DNA of 64,000 bases from positions 1 through 64,000 of the forward strand of contig NZ_LT607433.1 of assembly GCF_900095225.1 (NCBI RefSeq). The letters are read 5' to 3'. This document shows positions 46,178 to 54,149 of this stretch, piece after piece. The notes under the pieces are model-generated. The model did not search any database. It was not told the DNA's origin and saw only the letters and a program-made list of their open reading frames with translations. Made by a program: the position numbers and the translations under genes. The DNA is from Pseudomonas sp. UMAB-08. GTDB taxonomy: Bacteria; Pseudomonadota; Gammaproteobacteria; Pseudomonadales; Pseudomonadaceae. The first letter of the stretch is position 1, and every line of letters begins with the position of its first letter.

Positions 46178-46700
46178 GGCGATTCACTTTTCCGTCCAGG
46201 CACGCGCTCAAGCGCTTGCCAGGTGGTAAACACACACGTTGCCGCACGTTGAAAAACGTCAGGCAAATGCGAATGAGGGTTTAACCCGAAAAAGAGCCAT
46301 CCGGTGGACGCGCGTGGCGACAATGCCACAACGCCCAAAAGTCCAACTCGGAAGGGAGCGCGCAACTGCCTGGCACCGACATCGGCAGGGGGTGTTGAGG
46401 CTGAACGCAGGCCACGGCTGTATCAGCCGATAGTCCATGCCTGATCCCTCCGCCCAACCCATCCATAGAAAATGCCGCCGACAATAGATGCGTTGCAGCG
46501 TCACACAGCGCTATAGGTCATTCAATCCAGTTTTAACAATGCTTGGTTACACGCGGACTAAACATTCGCCCTCCGCACCCTTCGTCAAATGCCCCACGGG
46601 GCAAGTTCGCTTTGATGGGGCAACGCCGTGGGCTACGATCACGCCTCCTGAACAGGCGTTGATAGCGTTTCAGCGTTTGTCGAATGAACGAGAGTACGTG
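46178..46700. other. Intergenic region between the GS-like and FKBP genes
   Basis: A 523-nt divergent intergenic stretch. It holds a palindrome CAAGCGCTTG near 46208-46217, close to the GS-like start, and a small hairpin TGCCCC/GGGGCA at 46590-46603 in the leader of the FKBP gene. Short open frames here lack ribosome-binding sites and family resemblance. I see no convincing gene. Confidence 0.5.
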
Positions 46701-47042
46701 ATGAGCAGCGAATTACAGGTCGTGGACATTCAACTCGGTGACGGCAAGGCGGTGGTCAAAGGCGCCCTGATCACCACCCAGTACAACGGCTTTCTGGAGG
46801 ACGGAACCACATTCGACTCCTCCTATGATCGCGGTAAACCTTTCCAGTGCGTCATCGGCACCGGACGCGTGATCAAAGGCTGGGATCAAGGATTAATGGG
46901 CATGAAAGTCGGCGGCAAGCGCAAACTCTTTGTGCCTGCCCACCTCGCCTACGGCGAAAGGCAGGTCGGCGCCCACATCAAGCCGAACTCAAACCTGATT
47001 TTCGACATTGAGTTGCTGGAAGTACTGACGCGGGATGATTAA
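46701..47042 (+). CDS. FKBP-type peptidyl-prolyl isomerase
   Basis: A 113-residue single-domain FKBP prolyl isomerase. The family pattern is GALITTQYNGFLEDGTTFDS, then VIKGWDQGLMGMKVGGKRKL, PAHLAYGERQVGAHIKPNSN and LIFDIELLEVL. No signal peptide is seen, so it is cytoplasmic. ATG 46701 is chosen; the longer frame reaching 46488 is not supported. It converges with the chemoreceptor gene, the stops being 10 nt apart. Confidence 0.92.
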   Translation: MSSELQVVDIQLGDGKAVVKGALITTQYNGFLEDGTTFDSSYDRGKPFQCVIGTGRVIKGWDQGLMGMKVGGKRKLFVPAHLAYGERQVGAHIKPNSNLIFDIELLEVLTRDD

Positions 47043-47052
47043 TGCGCGACGT

Positions 47053-48438
47053 TCAGATCATTGCCGAAAGCCTGACGTCCGCCGCCAGAACCCGCTGAAG
47101 CTGACCATTGGCGGCGAATATCGGCACTGAAACAGTGAAACAGAACGCGTCGGTTGCCGAGGAACGATACACCGGGGTGATATGGCTGCTCAGGCGCTCG
47201 GCAACCGCTCTGAACCAGGGCCGCTGCGACCAGTTACTGCCCTTGTAGCTTTTACTTTGGACGTGCTGTTCGGCAGAAATGTTTTCGCTGACCTGCGCAC
47301 CGGTTCTGTCGACCAGATAGAACAATTCGAAACGAGCATCATGCCGCAGCGTGTCGCGCATAAATCGTTCTGCGCTGATGATGTCGCCATGCATTGCCGC
47401 GTCCATTGCCAGACGTTCGACGCTGGCTTGCACCTCTTTATGAATTTGCAGACGAAAACCACCCAGTCCGTCGAGCAGACGATCGCCACTCTTGCGCACG
47501 GCATCGCTGTGGGTGAGCACCAGACCCGCCTTGCTGAGCAGGTCAGCGGCGACCCCGGCAATGTTCTGCACATCGCGATTGATCGCGTGAACCGCGATGC
47601 CAATGTGTTCGGTACCGGCGGCGATATGACCCACACGTTGATCGAGCTGATCCATCGCCGCTCGTGTGCTGTGCAAGTCTTCGCCCATGCGCGTCATGCC
47701 TTCACGACCATCGGCGACGGCGGCATGCATTTTCTGGCCAGCGGCGCCAAGCTGGTCCATGTCTGCACGGAAACGATCGATGATGTGACTCACCTTCTTC
47801 GTAGACTCCGTGGTGTGCCCGGCCAGGCGCCGCACTTCATCGGCAACCACGGCAAAACCACGACCATGCTCGCCTGCGCGCGCCGCTTCGATAGCGGCAT
47901 TGAGCGCCAAAAGATTGGTCTGTTGCGAGATGCTGGCGATCACACCGAGTACCTGACTGACCTCCTCCAACTGCCCGAATAGCTGTCCAATCACCTCTTC
48001 GAGTTTCAATTCGCTGGCGCCAATAGCGTCCACCTGAACCAGCACCTCATTGCCGGTTTGCTGGCATTGTCGCAAGGTGGTGGCGACTTCAGTGGACAGC
48101 TTGGCGACCTGAGCGGCGCCCGGCACCAACTCGGAATCCAGCGTGGTACTGACTTCCTCGCTGGCGCTGGCAATGAGTTCCGAGGCTTTCGCCAGGGTCT
48201 GACCACTTTGTTCGGTGGCCGTCGCAATACGCGCCAGCTCCGGCGCGTGAGCGGCGATGTCGACCGATGCCGCGAGACTTTCCCCCAACCGTTGGTGCAG
48301 GGTTTTACTGAACCTGTTCAGACGCGCGTTCAGCGGTTGGTGTTCAGACAACTGTACGGTGAGGTCAAGATCATCAAAGAGCATGCTCAAGGCATCATCG
48401 TCTTGGGCTCGGCGTTTCCGTGCGCGCAATAGCAACAT
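47053..48438 (-). CDS. Soluble methyl-accepting chemotaxis protein with C-terminal Cache-like sensor
   Basis: A 461-residue receptor with an unusual order. The signalling hairpin tip SISQQTNLLALNAAIEAARA, with GEHGRGFAVVADEVRRLA, is at about 165-210. A helical stalk follows to about 345. The last 100 residues form a Cache/PDC-like sensor (FYLVDRTGAQVSENISAE, then SYKGSNWSQRPWFRAV and FTVSVPIFAANGQL). There is no membrane helix; the first 15 residues are arginine-rich. In most receptors the sensor is N-terminal and periplasmic. This one is predicted cytoplasmic or membrane-peripheral and would sense an internal signal. It starts at ATG 48438. Confidence 0.9.
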   Translation of the reverse strand: MLLLRARKRRAQDDDALSMLFDDLDLTVQLSEHQPLNARLNRFSKTLHQRLGESLAASVDIAAHAPELARIATATEQSGQTLAKASELIASASEEVSTTLDSELVPGAAQVAKLSTEVATTLRQCQQTGNEVLVQVDAIGASELKLEEVIGQLFGQLEEVSQVLGVIASISQQTNLLALNAAIEAARAGEHGRGFAVVADEVRRLAGHTTESTKKVSHIIDRFRADMDQLGAAGQKMHAAVADGREGMTRMGEDLHSTRAAMDQLDQRVGHIAAGTEHIGIAVHAINRDVQNIAGVAADLLSKAGLVLTHSDAVRKSGDRLLDGLGGFRLQIHKEVQASVERLAMDAAMHGDIISAERFMRDTLRHDARFELFYLVDRTGAQVSENISAEQHVQSKSYKGSNWSQRPWFRAVAERLSSHITPVYRSSATDAFCFTVSVPIFAANGQLQRVLAADVRLSAMI

Positions 48439-48657
48439 ACATGTCCCCCAGTTTTACCCAACACATGCAAGCAGAATGCCACCACCCGATCAGCAATCTC
48501 ATGGGCCTGCAGGGTTGAAACACGCTCGAAAACGCCCGTTTTAGAATGCGTTCGTATCCCTACGGTTTTTTTTGGTGCGCAGCGTTGTGGGGGGCGTACT
48601 GCATCTCGCCATTGCCGAATGGCCAGGCTGCCAGGTACGTACAGTCCAAGGCCATCG

Positions 48658-49602
48658 CTATGTCTTTTTACACCTCAAGCGAATCAACTTAATAGCAGGA
48701 ATTAAATATTGAAGTATTTTCGGCATCGTATGAATAGGTAATTGAGAGCACGCAAAAAAAAGCGCCATGCAAGGTGAAATAGTGATACCCAACGCGGACC
48801 AAAGCAAACCTACATTTCTATTCCCACCTGTAAGCGCCATTGTGAACCTCGCATTGACATCTCCCGGATAAAAACAAAAGCACACCACTTGAAGAAAAAT
48901 ATTAACCACATAAGCCGCACACATCAGCGTTAGCGCCATCCCGGGAGTCTCTATGATGATGCTCTGCATACCGCGCATGGTTCCGCACGCAAAAACAAAC
49001 AGAGACACAACCACGACCCCATCGATGGCCACGCCATAATTCTTTAACTGTTTAGATGCGACACGCCTTATGAGTAACGCAATACCCTCAGCACCGCCAA
49101 TCAATAGCGCCAGGCGAAACGCCAATTCAAACGGATCAATCGTTAAGCCAAGGCCATCACCAAAATAATTCATTATGACGGGTGCTGTCATTGGCATAAT
49201 CATCATTGAACATAGCGTAGCCACAAGCGACATCGAGGGATCAAGTCCAAGCATTCTCGCGACTGCAGCGTTCCCACTGGCGGGAGGCGCCGCTACGGCA
49301 AGCGCTATCGCCAACGAAAGTTCCTGTTCAACGTTGACAAACAAACAGAAGGTACCGACAACGTACGGACATATAACAACCATAAAAAAAGGAAAAACGA
49401 TAGAAACCTTTAAATCTCTCGCGGCCAACAGCATTTGCTGATTATCAATCCTCAACAACGTACCCAGTACAAATATAAATACCGTCACAGGCATTAACGG
49501 CCTGGCCCACTCAGTCAACACCGGGACCAAAAGCCCTACTACTGCACCGAGCGCCAGCACACTTGGGCCATTTTTTGTGATCCACTCTAAAAACTTATTC
49601 AT
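48658..49602 (-). CDS. BASS-family (bile acid:sodium symporter-like) transporter
   Basis: A 314-residue membrane protein with about nine to ten helices. The region AVAAPPASGNAAVARMLGLD, followed by PSMSLVATLCSMMIMPMTAP, corresponds to the conserved inverted-repeat crossover of BASS carriers. That family moves organic anions with sodium (bile acids, pantoate, pyruvate and others). The substrate here is unknown. It is the third gene of an AT-richer cassette and follows the amidohydrolase by 47 nt. ATG 49602 is taken; its ribosome-binding site is weak. Confidence 0.78.
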   Translation of the reverse strand: MNKFLEWITKNGPSVLALGAVVGLLVPVLTEWARPLMPVTVFIFVLGTLLRIDNQQMLLAARDLKVSIVFPFFMVVICPYVVGTFCLFVNVEQELSLAIALAVAAPPASGNAAVARMLGLDPSMSLVATLCSMMIMPMTAPVIMNYFGDGLGLTIDPFELAFRLALLIGGAEGIALLIRRVASKQLKNYGVAIDGVVVVSLFVFACGTMRGMQSIIIETPGMALTLMCAAYVVNIFLQVVCFCFYPGDVNARFTMALTGGNRNVGLLWSALGITISPCMALFFACSQLPIHTMPKILQYLIPAIKLIRLRCKKT

Positions 49603-49649
49603 TAAAAAACCTAAAACAAAAAGCCAACCTTTTATTGGAGTAGTATGAA

Positions 49650-50846
49650 TCAGTGGCATTCAACAATATAAGGAGCTATTTCTGGTGGTGGAGAGTTTTT
49701 CGACTGACGAACCGCCAATCGGCCATCGATAATTACCGAGGTCACACTGGGAAGGTCACCTAGCGCAAGACTTGAAAGCACGTCATGTCCGCCTCCGCCC
49801 AACGGGGCGCTAGCGATAACGAAGTCGGCATCCTTGCCAACTTCAATGAACCCGCTATTGAGCTTTCTGACTTTTGCAGTATTTCCGGTTGCGAAGCAAA
49901 TCGCTTTTTCAGGCGAAATATCTCCAAAACTACTTAATAAAGCGATCGTGCGCAGCATACCCAATGCAGGAACACCGCAACCTGCGGGTGCGTCCGTACC
50001 AATAACAATTCTATCTAGCCGACCTAACTCCCGGGCGTAATTCAGCGTCATCACGGCCGCTAGTTCATTGCCATTGTGGACTATCTCAAGCGACCCTAAA
50101 CAAGATTCGCATAAACATCGAATCTCAGCTTTAGGAAGAGCGGTATAACCTCCATTTATGTGCCCAACAATATCGGGATTAATCTCAAGCACTTCTTCGG
50201 CGCCCATCCGCTTTGAAGCAGCAATAGAGGGGCCACCGGTATGTGTGATTGAAGTTAAACCGTGTTTCCTTGCCCACTTCACGAGTTCGGCAGCTTTCGC
50301 GACATCTTTTACCGGCCCAATGCCTACTTCGCCCAGCTGGGTGATCCCTTGCTGTGCTAATTCTCTAAAATCACTTTCTTCAAATTCGTTGTTAAGCAAC
50401 GGTGAACCCGCGATCACTTTTACACCCGAGGGACGAGCACGGCTGTAGGCACGTTGCGCGGCTATCGCCATTGCTTTGATACCTACTCGATCATCAGGGA
50501 GACCCGGAACATGAACCTCACCTGCAGACACCATCGTAGTAACGCCACCTTGCAAGCAATGCCAGATCCAGTTGTGGTTTCCTGATCGGGGGCTGAACTC
50601 ACCCAGCGTGGGATGAGTGTGATTATCGATAAGACCGGGCATAACAGTCGTCTTCTTAACGTCGACCAACAGATCCGCATCGGACAAATCAAAATCTTTC
50701 GCCATGCCAATCATGGTGATAATACCGTCCAAACAAATCACCGTATCAACATTCAATACCGGACACTGCAGATCCCCCGTAAGCAACACGCCAATATTAG
50801 TAATAATCGTTTTATAGGGTCTACTTTCAAATTGACTTCCAGGCAT
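49650..50846 (-). CDS. Enamidase-like amidohydrolase
   Basis: A 398-residue metal-dependent amidohydrolase. The metal site is complete: HxH at H76/H78 (GLIDNHTHPT), bridging E173 (QLGEVGIGPVKD), H202 (SITHTGG), H229 (VGHINGGYTA) and D285 (VIGTDAPAG). The GGVTTMVSAGEVHVPGLPDD stretch, the HTGGPSIAASKR stretch and the HINGG block look very like enamidase of Eubacterium barkeri, which opens 6-oxo-tetrahydronicotinate during anaerobic nicotinate breakdown. This resemblance is from memory. The true substrate is unknown. ATG 50846 with a GAGGTGAAC site is chosen over TTG 50867. It is 27 nt from the upstream oxygenase. Confidence 0.83.
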   Translation of the reverse strand: MPGSQFESRPYKTIITNIGVLLTGDLQCPVLNVDTVICLDGIITMIGMAKDFDLSDADLLVDVKKTTVMPGLIDNHTHPTLGEFSPRSGNHNWIWHCLQGGVTTMVSAGEVHVPGLPDDRVGIKAMAIAAQRAYSRARPSGVKVIAGSPLLNNEFEESDFRELAQQGITQLGEVGIGPVKDVAKAAELVKWARKHGLTSITHTGGPSIAASKRMGAEEVLEINPDIVGHINGGYTALPKAEIRCLCESCLGSLEIVHNGNELAAVMTLNYARELGRLDRIVIGTDAPAGCGVPALGMLRTIALLSSFGDISPEKAICFATGNTAKVRKLNSGFIEVGKDADFVIASAPLGGGGHDVLSSLALGDLPSVTSVIIDGRLAVRQSKNSPPPEIAPYIVECH

Positions 50847-50873
50847 ACCGTTCACCTCAACCCTCAAAAATAA

Positions 50874-51899
50874 TTATTTAACCGTAGAGAATCCCGGATC
50901 GAAAATGCGTTCACCCTGCTTATGAAATGAACGAAAGGACCAAAGGCTATCCGTCACAAAAACTCGTTGCACCCAACGATAAGGCATACCATCTTTGTCG
51001 AAGGTTGGAGTAAACTTTTCACGAGAATGCAAGGTAAAACGATTATTCACAAAGACTAGTCGTCCCGGCTGTATGTCAACACCAATAGCGACATCGTAGA
51101 GATGCTCATAAAAATTATCGTATGCGGTTTTTGCTTCTTTACTTACAGGTATCACCATATCAGGATAAAAAGCTATGGTAACTCTTGGCTGATCCATAGG
51201 ACCACTGAGTACAGAGTGTAAAACAGTATCTCTATTTTCGGAATCATGTGATCTCCACCTGTAAGGCTGACGAATGATGAATTTTTTTTCGGACAAAAGT
51301 TTAATATCAGCGGCTGTCATCCGCTTCAATGCCTCTCGTGAGTCAGCGACATATGTTTTTGGACCAATGACATCGGGATCACTTCTAAGACCAAGCAAAA
51401 ACAACGCTAGGGGAGAGGTATCCCCTCTGGAATCATAAACTTGCGCAGCGTTCTCTATATGAAAATCCAATTCCACCTTGGAGCCTAGCCCGGTGTACTC
51501 ATTAGTACTTTCAGGGTGAGGTGTAAGATCATTGACGATTTTTTTCCCTTCGAAATGTATAGAGTAGGGTTCTGCCACTATTGAGGCGAAAGCCAAGATT
51601 ATATTCTCTGAAAGGTAGCCATTCTTAAAATTGATGCTATCAACGTCACCCGTCGGACTCCCAAAAACGTCATCGATGGGTAAATTATCGAAAATACAGT
51701 ACGAACTGCTATTACCTTTAAGATCCTCAAGCGTGGTCAGCAGCCGATCAGGGAAATGCTTATACGCCAATATTCGGAGTTGCTTTATATAGGATTGATC
51801 TCCATACGGTTTATAGGGAATATCGCTAAAAACTATTTTTATCTTATTCGCTTCAAGCTTGGTCAATCTCAAGTTTTGAGGCGCAATTTCTTCGCTCAT
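50874..51899 (-). CDS. Clavaminate synthase-like Fe(II)/2-oxoglutarate oxygenase
   Basis: A 341-residue non-heme iron oxygenase of the TauD/clavaminate synthase superfamily. The iron triad is H147 and E149 (ELDFHIENA) and H291 (NNRFTLHSREKF); an arginine that could bind 2-oxoglutarate is R308 or R312 (YRWVQRVFV). The layout is like the amino-acid hydroxylases VioC and AsnO and the lysine hydroxylases and halogenases. Glutamate at the HxE position argues for hydroxylation, not halogenation. The substrate is probably a free amino acid or derivative. It is the first gene of the three-gene cassette; codon use is AT-richer than its surroundings. Confidence 0.82.
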   Translation of the reverse strand: MSEEIAPQNLRLTKLEANKIKIVFSDIPYKPYGDQSYIKQLRILAYKHFPDRLLTTLEDLKGNSSSYCIFDNLPIDDVFGSPTGDVDSINFKNGYLSENIILAFASIVAEPYSIHFEGKKIVNDLTPHPESTNEYTGLGSKVELDFHIENAAQVYDSRGDTSPLALFLLGLRSDPDVIGPKTYVADSREALKRMTAADIKLLSEKKFIIRQPYRWRSHDSENRDTVLHSVLSGPMDQPRVTIAFYPDMVIPVSKEAKTAYDNFYEHLYDVAIGVDIQPGRLVFVNNRFTLHSREKFTPTFDKDGMPYRWVQRVFVTDSLWSFRSFHKQGERIFDPGFSTVK

Positions 51900-52700
51900 T
51901 TAATGACCCTGAATTATATTAACCTGCAAACGAAGCTGAACCGTACAACCATGACCATCCTAACTCAATAGCATTATCTGTTCGCCCCACCGATTCAGTA
52001 CACCCTGAAGTACAATTCCGTTATTCGCGAGAGACCTTTCCTACAAACTGATATTTTTTAGCTGCGCGCCAAAGCATTCTGTATAAATACCGGATAAACA
52101 TTTATACGCACCAATGCTTGGTTAGTGCCAGGCCAAGTCGATTGGTTTTACAGGCACACTTCAGCGTTATTTTGAATATCATTAATGCCTCCTTCTTTCT
52201 GGTTAAATATTCGCAAAAACATCCATGCGCGCGCTCACGCCAAACCAAAACCCGTCTTTTGATAAACCCCATTCAGGTTTATTCAGGCAGCGTACTTACT
52301 TGAACGGCACTTCTTAACGAAGACAAGCCATAGGGCTCGCGATCAGGCGCCAGCTCGCCCTTTTGCTTAAGGCACAAGAGGGGATGGTCCGAGGGAAAAT
52401 GAACTGATGGTGAGATTGATACGCCCTCCATCGGCCGTATCAAAACCCGAAAATGCGCTACGCCGTCTGGGCGTAATTGCGCTTCCTTCCTATGTCACCA
52501 GCGGCTCTAGATCAAGCCTTTTCGGTCAAACGGCCGTGTCACCAATCTGCTATCACTCTGCCACTTTTCTGTAATGATCTCCGGTAATACTGGCGCCAGT
52601 TTTTAGAACGAGGGGTTACTAACCCCTCATGGCGCGTGCGGAAAGCGCCAGCTTTTCCTGAGGAGGCCTATGTCACCTCATCATAAATTTGGAGATCAAT
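51900..52700. other. Long divergent non-coding region upstream of oxygenase and porin
   Basis: Eight hundred bases without a credible gene. The part next to the oxygenase is AT-rich and contains TATAAT on the minus strand at 51914-51919, about 15 nt before the oxygenase ATG, a possible -10 box giving a very short leader. A GATACG/CGTATC inverted repeat lies near 52420-52443. The porin side carries a structured leader, listed separately. A short frame at 52118-52303 has no ribosome-binding site. Confidence 0.5.
52610..52628 (+). promoter_or_regulatory. Hairpin in the porin leader
   Basis: GAGGGGTT and AACCCCTC form an 8-bp stem with a 3-nt loop, 73 nt before the porin ATG. A second possible stem, TGGCGC with GCGCCA, follows immediately downstream (about 52630-52650). 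It could stabilise the mRNA or control expression. Confidence 0.45.
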
Positions 52701-53987
52701 ATGCGTTTTGTTTCTACACGAATTGCAGCGGGACTTTGTGGTGGCATGGTATTGGCCATGAGCGTTCCAGCCAGTGCCGCAGTCGATGCAAAACTGCTCG
52801 AAATGCTCAAGGCCAATGGCTCCATCTCGCCCGCACAGTATGCTGAGCTGCAAACCGAGCTGAGCAAAGATCAGCAAGCCCAGCAACAGGCTGCCTCCCA
52901 ACAGATCAAGAAAGATGACCTGACCGCGTTCGAGCAAAAAGTGGCTTGGGCTGCCAAGACCCAGTTCAAGGGCGATGTCCGCGTGCGCCAGGAGACCGTC
53001 AAGATCGACGGCGAATCCAACAACGGTGGCCGTGACAAGAACCGCCAACGCATCCGTGCTCGCTTGGGTGCCTATAGCGAAATCAACCCGCAGGTCGACA
53101 CCGGTATCCGCATCGCCACTGGCGGCGGCGATGATGCCCGCTCCACCAACCAGGACCTGGATAACTACTTCGACAAGAAACAAATCTGGTTGGACCAGGC
53201 CTATATCGACTTCCACCCCAAAGCGGTGGAAAACCTTCACCTGATCGGCGGTAAAATGTCCCAGCCGTGGGTGAGCATGGGCGATATTATCTGGGATAAC
53301 GACATCAACCCCGAAGGTTTGGCTGCCACTTACAAATACCCGCTTGGCGGCAAAACCGAGCTGTTCGGCAGCGCCGGTCACTACACGCTCAAAGACAACG
53401 TCGATGGCGATGGCGTGCAATTCCGCCACGACCTGCGCCTGTATGCAGGTCAGCTCGGTGCTCGCTTCGCGCCGACCGATAGCCTCAAGGTCACCTTGGG
53501 CGGCAGCGTCTATGCCTATGACAACGACAAGGACAGCCGCTGCACAACGACGACCACACCTTGCGCGCTGGCTGTCAACGGCAACTCCACTACCGACTTC
53601 CGACTGTACGAAGGCTTCGGTCAGGTGGACATCAGCAACCTGCCAGTACCGCTCACGCTCTATGGGCAATATGTTGTCAACGGCGGGACCAGCAGCGACC
53701 AGGACACCGCTTGGCTGACGGGCTTCAAGACGCGCCTGTATGTCTTCAACCTCGATTACAACTACCGCGATGTTCAGCGCAACGCGGTGGTCGGCGCCTT
53801 CACCGACTCTGACTTCGCCAACGGCACCACCGGTTCGCGTGGGCACAAGTTCAAAGTGGGTTACGACATCGACAAGAACTTCGCACTCGGCGCCACTTAC
53901 TACATGGCTGACGCAGATTACGCCAGCCGCACCCAGACCGACGCCAAAACCAACACCCTGCAGTTGGATGTGGAAGCGAAGTTCTAA
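52701..53987 (+). CDS. Putative outer-membrane porin
   Basis: A 428-residue exported protein. The signal peptide ends about residue 27 (VPASAA). A coiled-coil-like N-terminal stretch (AELQTELSKDQQAQQQAASQ) precedes a beta-barrel with many alternating strands and a terminal phenylalanine (VEAKF), as in outer-membrane barrels. It matches the putative porin family found widely in Pseudomonas, not OprD. The specificity is unknown. TTTGGAGATC precedes ATG 52701. A terminator follows at 54012. Confidence 0.85.
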   Translation: MRFVSTRIAAGLCGGMVLAMSVPASAAVDAKLLEMLKANGSISPAQYAELQTELSKDQQAQQQAASQQIKKDDLTAFEQKVAWAAKTQFKGDVRVRQETVKIDGESNNGGRDKNRQRIRARLGAYSEINPQVDTGIRIATGGGDDARSTNQDLDNYFDKKQIWLDQAYIDFHPKAVENLHLIGGKMSQPWVSMGDIIWDNDINPEGLAATYKYPLGGKTELFGSAGHYTLKDNVDGDGVQFRHDLRLYAGQLGARFAPTDSLKVTLGGSVYAYDNDKDSRCTTTTTPCALAVNGNSTTDFRLYEGFGQVDISNLPVPLTLYGQYVVNGGTSSDQDTAWLTGFKTRLYVFNLDYNYRDVQRNAVVGAFTDSDFANGTTGSRGHKFKVGYDIDKNFALGATYYMADADYASRTQTDAKTNTLQLDVEAKF

Positions 53988-54011
53988 AGCCTGACCTCTC
54001 GTTGTGATTGG

Positions 54012-54035
54012 AACGCTGAAGTCATTCAGCGTTTT
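54012..54035 (+). terminator. Terminator of the porin gene
   Basis: AACGCTGAA and TTCAGCGTT form a 9-bp stem around GTCA, followed by TT. It sits 25 nt after the porin stop. Confidence 0.75.
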
Positions 54036-54149
54036 CCCCTATAGGCTGGCGCTGGCGCGTTGATCCCCTCTCATCCGTCGATTGCGCCATTCGCGCCAGC
54101 CTGTCTTTCAATCTTCCTTTTTGCTCGGCATGGCGTTGGCGTCGCACCT

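Noticed and set aside
52118..52303. A 61-codon open frame in the porin/oxygenase intergenic region
   Set aside because: No ribosome-binding site, no family resemblance, and coding pattern unlike the genes around it.
52668..53846. A 392-codon minus-strand open frame
   Set aside because: It is antisense to the porin gene, whose signal peptide and barrel pattern are convincing.
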